Source: Catalimonadaceae bacterium JC749 (lineage in GTDB: Bacteria; Bacteroidota; Bacteroidia; Cytophagales; Cyclobacteriaceae). Taken from it: a DNA stretch of 64,000 nt. Position numbers and translations under genes: made by a program. The DNA lies in the NCBI GenBank assembly GCA_021730635.1, contig JAJNNC010000016.1, positions 62,001 through 126,000 on the forward strand, in the 5' to 3' direction. This document shows positions 52,801 through 58,742 of the stretch, one piece after another. Under the pieces are notes generated by a model that was given only the letters and a program-made list of their open reading frames with translations, did no database searches and was not told the origin of the DNA. The first letter of the stretch is position 1. Each line of letters begins with the position of its first letter.

Positions 52801-52959
52801 GCACCCCTGGGGCAAGCTGTTATTGGTGGGTTGCTCTTTTCTACGCTGACAGCTTTGCTAGTACTACCCCATTTGTACGCTGTTGTCAGAAAAAATGCAG
52901 CCTATGATAGCCGCTCACTGGATCCTGATGATCCGAAAAGTGTAGTAGCCAATGCATGA
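49810..52959 (+). CDS. RND-family efflux transporter permease
   Basis: A 1049-residue inner-membrane proton antiporter with the two-fold RND layout: helix 1 ('IRLALRNPIAVMVAVIAIAY'), a large periplasmic porter domain, helices 2-7, and the repeat. Helix 4 has 'ALAIGVLVDEATVTIENIHQ', with Asp400-Glu401 where AcrB-type pumps have Asp-Asp; the acidic pair for proton relay is thus kept in a D-E version. The second half has 'MGIIMSVGVSVANSVLIVNQ' and 'RLRPILMTASAMVAGMLPMA'. It resembles HAE-like pumps more than CzcA metal pumps. The adaptor gene overlaps its stop by 4 nt (ATGA). Confidence 0.93.
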   Translation: MNIIRLALRNPIAVMVAVIAIAYFSVITVRNIKVDIFPNIKSPAIYIAMPYGGLSPAYMDGFMANEFQKVLLFVSGVEDMEFKSVQGLTLMKLSFYPDTDMSQAAAEVATQVSRAMGFLPPGAVPPMVVRFDASAQPVGQLVFESPDRSIGALQNLVITRIRPMFVNIPGITAPAPFGGTARTMVVNVDPALMHSYGLTAEEVMNAIAQNNMPSPAGNVEIGEQNLMSPVNTLARDPEEFLNTPVRKGQGPTVFIKDIAHVTDGADKTTGYALVNGHRTVYLPIIKKADASTLSAVQNLKASMPMLRAALPEDVSIDYVFDQTGYIEAALANLMHEGILGALLTGLMVLLFLGDKRGSLIVVLTIPISILSAVILLYLFDQTINIMTLSGLALAIGVLVDEATVTIENIHQHFEMNKPKARAILEALLEISLPKLLILLSILAVLTPSFMMSGIPKDMFMPLSMAVAFAMVASFLASQTFIPVMANWMMKNNHKHVKVPHTRFDRFRMRYLLLVRRWQRHIPKVIAAYAIMVIGIVTAGFFSIGTDILPPSGTYALQIRIQAPQGSGLEKTEDYVLAIEDLIREEIGETGVVITSAFVGTHSPNTPINPIFLFTSGSHEAVLQVSINSEVYEGTMSRLKERIRYGVREEFPEVQIVFEPIELVEKIMSQGATTPIAVKIAGRNLEEAKTYALKVKTKLDDIAFLRDVHIAEPVEYPSISIEVDRARAAQFGLSMRDVSTALTTATSSTRYVNKNLWVDPNSGLVFQVQVQLPEAEVQSINDLRTLPLKAGSLQPVLEDVADIQLTHQPGQVNRQGPNRYVTLVANTYQKDLGAASKAVQKAIGEAGDPPRGLMVKTVGAVQLLEETLSSLQTGLVIAVVVIFLMLTAYYQSFAVSALILSVLPAVIGGSLLLLLASGSTLNLQSYMGIIMSVGVSVANSVLIVNQAEVYRLQHSISAYHAARMAVASRLRPILMTASAMVAGMLPMASGMGESGSQVAPLGQAVIGGLLFSTLTALLVLPHLYAVVRKNAAYDSRSLDPDDPKSVVANA

Positions 52960-54119
52960 ATGTTGAACTGAAATTATTAAAAATAACATCTATGAAACTG
53001 ATGAAAAGATATGCAATAGGGATTCTTCCACTATTGTTTTTTATAGGCAGCTGTATTTCTGAAAGTGCTGATCAGATGCCCGCAGCTAAGCCAGAAGAAA
53101 AAAATGCTGTTTCCCTAGAAATTGTACCGGTGAAAAAATCAAAGATTGCTTACACCCTGAGTTTACCCGGTGAATTGCATCCTTACGAAGAGGTAAAGTT
53201 GTATGCAAAAGTCAAAGGATTTGTTAAAAAGCTATACGTGGACCGGGGAAGCTATGTCAAAAAAGGACAGTTGCTGGCTACTTTGGATGCCCCTGAGATC
53301 GTGCAGCAATATCTGGCTGCCAAAGCCAAACAGCGAGAGGTCAATGAGCAATTACAATACAGTTTGCAGGCTTACCACCGAATGGAAGAAGCTGCTCAGA
53401 AAGCTGGTGCGGTAGCCGCCATCGAGCTGGACAAAGCGCATGCACAGCTCATGCGGGATAGTGCTTCTTACCTGGCATTGCAGGCTGAAGTGGAAGCTGC
53501 AGATCAACTTAAAAATTATACTTATATCATCGCTCCTTTTGATGGTGTAATCACCAGTCGTCAGGTTTCACAAGGGGCCTTGGTAGGGGAAAATAATCAA
53601 CCTTTGTTTCTGCTTGCTCAGCAAGATAGATTGCGGCTAGCCATTGCCGTTCCTGAAAAACATGCTTATGCCCTCCAGGATAGTACAGCTGTAACCTTTA
53701 CAGTAATCGGTCGTCCTGGTGAAATTTTCAAAGCGTCTGTATCACGCAGCAGTAAAACTATAGACCCGTCCTTGCGTTCGCTCATGGTTGAATTTGATGT
53801 CAATAATCAGGACCAACTGCTCAGTGGAGGGGAATATACCCAGGTGCATCTTAAGCTTATCCGTCAGCGTGCCTCTTGGCAGGTACCGGCCAGCAGTATA
53901 GTGCATGCTAAGTCCGGCGTGTTTGTGGTAAAAATAGAAGATCAGGTAGTACAACGCGTACCCGTGGAAACAGGCATACGACAGGATTCCCTGGTAGAAG
54001 TTTTTGGCAATCTGCAGGAAGGAGACCTTATAGCCGTCAATGGGAGTGAGGAACTACGGGAAGGCATGAAGGTGAGCCGTGAACAATTAATCACGCAGCG
54101 GACTGCAGCAAAAAATTAA
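52956..54119 (+). CDS. RND efflux periplasmic adaptor (membrane fusion) lipoprotein
   Basis: A 387-residue HlyD-type adaptor. The ATG at 52956 overlaps the RND stop; the ATG at 52992 gives a shorter leader and may be the true start. The lipobox is 'LLFFIGSC'. The lipoyl half-motifs are 'VKLYAKVKGFVKKLYVDRGS' with 'YVKKGQLLATLD' and 'YIIAPFDGVITSRQVSQGAL', separated by a helical hairpin ('YLAAKAKQREVNEQLQYSLQ...'). 'QVPASSIVHAKSGVFVVKI' and 'EVFGNLQEGDLIAVNGSEEL' form the beta-barrel and membrane-proximal parts. It links the RND pump to TolC. Confidence 0.92.
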   Translation: MNVELKLLKITSMKLMKRYAIGILPLLFFIGSCISESADQMPAAKPEEKNAVSLEIVPVKKSKIAYTLSLPGELHPYEEVKLYAKVKGFVKKLYVDRGSYVKKGQLLATLDAPEIVQQYLAAKAKQREVNEQLQYSLQAYHRMEEAAQKAGAVAAIELDKAHAQLMRDSASYLALQAEVEAADQLKNYTYIIAPFDGVITSRQVSQGALVGENNQPLFLLAQQDRLRLAIAVPEKHAYALQDSTAVTFTVIGRPGEIFKASVSRSSKTIDPSLRSLMVEFDVNNQDQLLSGGEYTQVHLKLIRQRASWQVPASSIVHAKSGVFVVKIEDQVVQRVPVETGIRQDSLVEVFGNLQEGDLIAVNGSEELREGMKVSREQLITQRTAAKN

Positions 54120-54136
54120 CATAAACAACGAAAACT

Positions 54137-54688
54137 ATGAAAAAAGAAAAGTTATTTCCAATAATAATGATGGGGCTCTTTGTTTTGGGAGCGAGCTATA
54201 CAATTGCTTTTAAAAACGGGGCTCCCCAAAAAGTTACTCATAAAGAAGCTGATACGGTAGTTATTGACCAAACTGACAATCAGAATGGATCTGAGCTGCT
54301 GGACGCAGAAGGTAAACCTGTGAACTTTGCCGATTTTAAAGGCAAAGTAGTATTTGTAAACAATTGGGCCAGCTGGTGTCCACCCTGTGTGGCTGAAATG
54401 CCTACCATAGAAAATCTCAAAGAGTCTTTTGCGGGCCAAGCACTGGTTTTTGTGATGGTATCTTTTGATCAGGAGCCTGAAAAGGGACTTGAATGGATGC
54501 AGAGAAGAGATATTGACCTGCCGGTTTACTTTCCGGGAAGGAATTTTCCACAGGAATTTATGACCAATGCCATTCCTGCTACTTTTATCCTGGATCAACA
54601 GGGTAAACTGATACACCGTCAGCTAGGGATGGCTGATTATAGCCATGCCAGCTTCCAACAGCAAATGCAAAAATGGATTGATCAATAA
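54137..54688 (+). CDS. TlpA-like thioredoxin-fold protein (1)
   Basis: A 183-residue envelope protein with an N-terminal membrane anchor or signal ('LFPIIMMGLFVLGASYTIAF'). The thioredoxin fold has WCPPC at 80-84 in 'VVFVNNWASWCPPCVAEMPT', the cis-Pro loop 'NAIPATFILDQQGKLIHRQL', and the rest of a TlpA/ResA domain. It would reduce or rearrange disulfides outside the cytoplasm. It starts 17 nt after the adaptor gene, so it appears co-transcribed with the efflux pump. A second, similar protein follows two genes on. Confidence 0.9.
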   Translation: MKKEKLFPIIMMGLFVLGASYTIAFKNGAPQKVTHKEADTVVIDQTDNQNGSELLDAEGKPVNFADFKGKVVFVNNWASWCPPCVAEMPTIENLKESFAGQALVFVMVSFDQEPEKGLEWMQRRDIDLPVYFPGRNFPQEFMTNAIPATFILDQQGKLIHRQLGMADYSHASFQQQMQKWIDQ

Positions 54689-54707
54689 TTTTTGAAATTA
54701 ACAAGGT

Positions 54708-55148
54708 ATGATAAAAAATCTAATGCTCACCCTTTTATTAATATGTGTAGTAATGAGAACTCAGGCACAAGAATTCTCTAACGATAAGGTAGTTGATACC
54801 AGGAAACATCAGGTAGTCATGCAAGTCACCCAGGGAGACTCTCTGTATCAGCTTACTGTCATTGGACAGCTCAGGAATATCAAGAAAGCGCTGCCTCATG
54901 CTGAAATAGAAGTGGTTTGTCATAGCCAGGGGCTCCCTATGCTGGTAGCTAGCCAGACCAAGGTAGCCGGCCCTATTGAAGAGCTTAGCGCACAAGGTGT
55001 GACATTTGTAGCCTGTGAAAATACCATGCAACGGCAAAAAATAAAAAGAGTGGATCTGGTACCCCAGGCTTCTACAGTACCTTCCGGTATGGTGGAAATC
55101 ATTCTCAAACAGGAAGCTGGCTGGGCCTATGTGAAAGGAGGTATATAA
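54708..55148 (+). CDS. DsrE/DsrF-like sulfur-relay family protein, exported
   Basis: A 146-residue protein with a signal peptide ('LMLTLLLICVVMRTQAQ') and a DsrE-like domain: 'QLTVIGQLRNIKKALPHAEI', 'EVVCHSQGLPMLVASQTKVA', 'LSAQGVTFVACENTMQRQKI' with the conserved cysteine, and 'VPSGMVEIILKQEAGWAYVK'. These fit the exported DsrE-family proteins common in Bacteroidota. A role in handling sulfane sulfur or thiols is possible. It lies between two TlpA-like genes, 19 nt after the first, which supports a shared thiol-redox task. A 7-bp hairpin (CAGCCTG/CAGGCTG, 55176-55201) follows the stop. Confidence 0.85.
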   Translation: MIKNLMLTLLLICVVMRTQAQEFSNDKVVDTRKHQVVMQVTQGDSLYQLTVIGQLRNIKKALPHAEIEVVCHSQGLPMLVASQTKVAGPIEELSAQGVTFVACENTMQRQKIKRVDLVPQASTVPSGMVEIILKQEAGWAYVKGGI

Positions 55149-55259
55149 AGCATGGAAGCAGATAGCAGGATGTCACAGCCTGGATCATAACAGTCAGGCT
55201 GGGATACTTGCTATTTAAATGATAATCAATTGTTAAACAGAACTGTAAAAATATCATTA

Positions 55260-55859
55260 ATGATGAAAAAGAAACTGAGAAAGTCATTGATAGAATATGG
55301 TGTTTTTGGCGCACTCATACTAACCCTGTTTTTAACAGGACTCCATACCGAAGTATTTGCTTTCATCCAACGGGGCATGCTCATGACCGGGATCATGAAT
55401 CCGGACGTGGAAGCAACTGCAGAGCCTGCCAGTGAGGCTACCGAAAATCCAAAGGCTGATTTCAACATGAACCTGATTAACGCAAAAGGAGAAAAGGTAA
55501 CTATGGAGCATTTCAGGGGGAAAGTGATCTTTATGAACATATGGGCTACCTGGTGTCCTCCCTGTATTGCTGAAATGCCTGGCATCAATAGCCTCTACCG
55601 AGATATAAAAGATGAAGATGTGGTGTTTTTGATGCTTTCAGTAGATGATGATTTTGAGAAGGCAAAGCTATTTAAGGAAAAGAAAGGATTTGACTTTGAA
55701 GTCTACCAACTCGATGGAAGTATGCCGCAGATGTACTCTACGCAGAGTATCCCTACCACTTTTGTCATAGACGCTCGCGGTGGGTTGGCACTCACGCATA
55801 GGGGCATGGCCGACTATCATACGCAGGAGTTTAAAGATTTTCTGCAAACATTAAAATAG
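55260..55859 (+). CDS. TlpA-like thioredoxin-fold protein (2)
   Basis: A 199-residue protein starting at one of two adjacent ATGs (55260/55263); the upstream TTG at 55230 is unlikely. One membrane helix ('YGVFGALILTLFLTGLHTEV') anchors it. The periplasmic TlpA domain has WCPPC at 98-102 ('IFMNIWATWCPPCIAEMPGI') and the cis-Pro loop 'STQSIPTTFVIDARGGLALT'. It is similar to the first TlpA protein of this operon and may work in series with it and with DsrE. No cytochrome-maturation genes are nearby. Confidence 0.9.
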   Translation: MMKKKLRKSLIEYGVFGALILTLFLTGLHTEVFAFIQRGMLMTGIMNPDVEATAEPASEATENPKADFNMNLINAKGEKVTMEHFRGKVIFMNIWATWCPPCIAEMPGINSLYRDIKDEDVVFLMLSVDDDFEKAKLFKEKKGFDFEVYQLDGSMPQMYSTQSIPTTFVIDARGGLALTHRGMADYHTQEFKDFLQTLK

Positions 55860-55899
55860 CGGCATATTTTCCAAATAATGCAATGCCTGTCCTTTATTA

Positions 55900-55915
55900 T
55901 TTCCTGCGCAGGAAA
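55900..55915. promoter_or_regulatory. 16-nt perfect palindrome downstream of tlpA2
   Basis: TTTCCTGCGCAGGAAA is a perfect palindrome between tlpA2 and the twin-arginine isomerase gene, 119 nt before the latter's start. It may be an operator or a weak hairpin; no T-run follows. Confidence 0.35.
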
Positions 55916-56034
55916 GGTTAGCACTATCTTCCTCAGATTCAGCTAGAAAAAGAAATGAAGAGAGTGGTCTTGGTAAGCTATCCGAATTACAAGAAAAAAC
56001 TTGTTGTTTGAGGAAGATGGCCTTACATTTCAGT

Positions 56035-57081
56035 ATGAAAAACAAACTACAGCAACCACTGTCTCGTCGCCAGTTTATGGGAACCACAGCCTCTCTTTTG
56101 GCAGGCGTGTCCATAGCTCCCTCACTACTAGGAGCCCCTGGTATATTGAAATACTACAACAAACCTGGCTCACTCGTTAACGGCGTACAGATCGGGGTCA
56201 TTACCTACTCTTTCAGAAGTATGCCCGATCAAAGTGCAGAGGCCACTTTACAGTATGTGTTGGATGCCGGCATCAGTGCCATAGAATTAATGGGCGATCC
56301 GGCAGAGACCTTTGCCGGAAAACCCGAGAATCCGGTCGATCGCCAGGTATTCTTTCAGTTAATGCGCGCCAAAAGGGAAGGAGAGGAGCTGACGGAAGAC
56401 CAACAAAAGCAGATGGAGGAAATGGAAGCTCAGATGCAAGCATACAATAAGGAAGTAGCCGCCTGGAGAGCCAAAGCTTCTATGGATCCGTTTGTCCGGT
56501 TCAAGAAAATGTATCAGGACGCTGGTGTCAGCATCTACGCTTTCAAGCCCAATGCTTTTGGCAAAGATAATTCGGATGCTGAAATAGATTACGGTATGCG
56601 GGCAGCCAAGGCCTTAGGCGCCAGCCATGTTACCCTTGAACATCCCAGTGACGATGCCCACACCCTGCGGCTGGGTAAGATAGCTAAAAAACACAAGGTG
56701 TATGTGGGGTATCATGGGCACGAACAGCAAACCCCTACCTTTTGGGATACAGCGCTGGAGCAGTCTTCATACAATGCGATGAACCTGGATCTTGGGCATT
56801 ATATAGCAGCTGGCAATCCTGACCCGCTGGCATTGATCAAAGCCAAGCACTCACATATCGTAAGCATGCATGTGAAGGACCGGCAAAACCCAGCCAATGG
56901 AAAAGCCAATCTTCCCTGGGGTAAAGGAGATACGCCCATCATACCTGCGCTTCAGCTCATGAGAGATCAAAAATACAAGTTTCCGGCTTCCATAGAACTG
57001 GAATATGAAGTTCCTCCAGGTTCAGATGCTGTGAAAGAAGTGGCCAAATGTCTGGAATACTGTAAACAGGCTTTGGTCTGA
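56035..57081 (+). CDS. twin-arginine-exported sugar phosphate isomerase/epimerase-like TIM barrel
   Basis: A 348-residue protein from the ATG at 56035, which puts the Tat motif SRRQFMG at 10-16 followed by 'TTASLLAGVSIAPSLLGAPG'. The AP-endonuclease-2/xylose-isomerase-like barrel shows 'VITYSFRSMP', 'VLDAGISAIELMGDPAETF', 'ASHVTLEHPS', 'HGHEQQTPTF', 'NLDLGHYIAAGNP', 'HIVSMHVKDRQNP' and 'SIELEYEVPPGSD', giving the metal-binding Glu/Asp/His set. An acidic helical insert ('REGEELTEDQQKQMEEMEAQ') lies near 115-140, as in some Bacteroidota members. It would isomerise or epimerise a sugar in the periplasm; substrate unknown. Confidence 0.88.
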   Translation: MKNKLQQPLSRRQFMGTTASLLAGVSIAPSLLGAPGILKYYNKPGSLVNGVQIGVITYSFRSMPDQSAEATLQYVLDAGISAIELMGDPAETFAGKPENPVDRQVFFQLMRAKREGEELTEDQQKQMEEMEAQMQAYNKEVAAWRAKASMDPFVRFKKMYQDAGVSIYAFKPNAFGKDNSDAEIDYGMRAAKALGASHVTLEHPSDDAHTLRLGKIAKKHKVYVGYHGHEQQTPTFWDTALEQSSYNAMNLDLGHYIAAGNPDPLALIKAKHSHIVSMHVKDRQNPANGKANLPWGKGDTPIIPALQLMRDQKYKFPASIELEYEVPPGSDAVKEVAKCLEYCKQALV

Positions 57082-57163
57082 TCCATAGTGCTTCGAAAGA
57101 TTTCGACTGCCCAGACCCCGCTGTAAATCCATTGTATTACTTCACAGGATTATCATATGAAAA

Positions 57164-58663
57164 TCAATTTCTGATAGGCAGGTTGATGGTAAAAGCCGTT
57201 CCTTTTCCTTCCTGGCTGTCTACTTTTAGTGTCCCCTGGTGTTTCTCCACAAATTCTTTGATCAGGATCAGCCCTAAACCAGTACCTTTTTCTTGGGCTG
57301 TTCCTAAGGTTGTCTGCCTAAATCCTAGTTGGAAAAGCTGTTGCTGCATCAAAGCACTCATGCCTATGCCATTATCTTTGACGCTTACCTGCAAGTGGTT
57401 ACTCATACGTTGGCCACTAAGGAGTACTTTACCGCCGGGAGGTGTGAATTTGATCGCATTGGATAGCAGGTTTCTGAAGATAGAGTGTAGCATGTTTTCA
57501 TCGGCCTTCAGCACGAAATCATCCGGTAAACTGTTGTGTAAGCTGATACCTTTCATGTCTGCATTTTCATGGAGTAAAGTGATGGCATCGCTGGCTATAA
57601 GGTGAAGGTTAATTTCTTTAGGCTGAAATTTCATAGATCCTTTCTGCATACGTGCCCACTCTAATAAATTGCTCAATAATCTCTTCAAATGCTGTGTTGA
57701 CGTAAAAACACTATCAGCAAGGGTTTTAATTTCTTGTTCACTCAGGTTCACAATTTGATTGGAAAGAATATTCGCTGCCCCCATAATACTATTCAGTGGA
57801 CTCATCAGGTCGTGTCCGATAATAGAGAAAAACCGGTCTTTGCCGTCATTCAACTTCTCTAGCTGCTCAGAATACGCTTTGGTAGCTTCTTCGCTTTGTT
57901 TACGCTCGGTAATATCCTGGAGGATGACCAGCATACAGGATTCCCCTTCTAATTCTATGACTTCAAGATTGGTAATGGCATTCCACTGTGTGCCATCTTT
58001 TTTTTGAAAGCTAGCTTCGAATTGTAAATTAGATTGTTGCTTGAGTTTTTCTACTAAGGCAGCCCGATCCTGCGGATTAGCCCATATGTTTAGTTCTAAG
58101 GTAGTTGCATTGGCTACCTCTTCGTGGGTAAAACCAAACACTTCTAAGGCTTTCTCATTGGCCTCCAGAATTTTACCATCAGCCAGACGGGTAATGGCTG
58201 AAGGCAGGGGGTTCAGGCGGAAGATAGTAGCAAAACGATTTTCTGCTGTAAGCCGGGTCTGTTCTGACTGCTTACGCTCCGTGATATCCAGGGTAATTCC
58301 TCTCACCTGGGTGACTTTCCCATCGCTATCTTTTTCGGCTTTAACAATGTTAGAAAAGAATTTTTCTTGCTCCCCTACAAGCACACGATATTCTACCTGA
58401 TAGGCTTCTGCCTGTTGAATACAGCGTTGGAACTTCTGCTGAATCTTACCCACATCTTCCGGATGTATCATAGCCAGAAACTGTTCCATAGTAAGCGAGG
58501 CTTCTCTGTCTATCTGCCAAAGTTCATACAGAGGTTCCGACAGTACCAGCTTCTCTGAAACCACACTATAGACCCAGCTACCCATCTTGGCTAGGTGCTG
58601 AGATTCATTGAGCCATTTTTCGCTTTGTTGTTGAATTTTATCTGCTCCTCTCGGTTTTTGCAT
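57164..58663 (-). CDS. PAS sensor histidine kinase
   Basis: A 499-residue cytoplasmic kinase without membrane helices. Two PAS domains are visible: about 20-130 ('KMGSWVYSVVSEKLVLSEPL', PAC end 'VRGITLDITERKQ') and about 140-265 ('IFRLNPLPSAITRLADGKIL', end 'ILQDITERKQ'). The HisKA box is 'DRFFSIIGHDLMSPLNSIMG'; the ATPase has 'NLLSNAIKFTPPGGKV', 'VKDNGIGM' and 'GTGLGLILIKEFVEKHQGTL'. There is no receiver or output domain and no response regulator next to it. It follows another kinase gene, with a long palindrome between the two. Confidence 0.92.
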   Translation of the reverse strand: MQKPRGADKIQQQSEKWLNESQHLAKMGSWVYSVVSEKLVLSEPLYELWQIDREASLTMEQFLAMIHPEDVGKIQQKFQRCIQQAEAYQVEYRVLVGEQEKFFSNIVKAEKDSDGKVTQVRGITLDITERKQSEQTRLTAENRFATIFRLNPLPSAITRLADGKILEANEKALEVFGFTHEEVANATTLELNIWANPQDRAALVEKLKQQSNLQFEASFQKKDGTQWNAITNLEVIELEGESCMLVILQDITERKQSEEATKAYSEQLEKLNDGKDRFFSIIGHDLMSPLNSIMGAANILSNQIVNLSEQEIKTLADSVFTSTQHLKRLLSNLLEWARMQKGSMKFQPKEINLHLIASDAITLLHENADMKGISLHNSLPDDFVLKADENMLHSIFRNLLSNAIKFTPPGGKVLLSGQRMSNHLQVSVKDNGIGMSALMQQQLFQLGFRQTTLGTAQEKGTGLGLILIKEFVEKHQGTLKVDSQEGKGTAFTINLPIRN

Positions 58664-58676
58664 ATACCTGCTCCAG

Positions 58677-58714
58677 TTTTACAAATTAATTGTATCTACA
58701 ATTAATTTGTAAAA
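58677..58714. repeat. 38-nt near-perfect palindrome between two kinase genes
   Basis: Arms TTTTACAAATTAATTGTA and TACAATTAATTTGTAAAA pair perfectly over 18 bp around a 2-nt centre (58695-58696). It lies 13 nt upstream of the 57164-58663 kinase start and 28 nt downstream of the other kinase's stop (both minus strand). It could be an operator, an RNA hairpin limiting translation of the second gene, or a cruciform-type element. Confidence 0.85.
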
Positions 58715-58742
58715 AAAGTTTACAATATCACTTCTTCACCTG

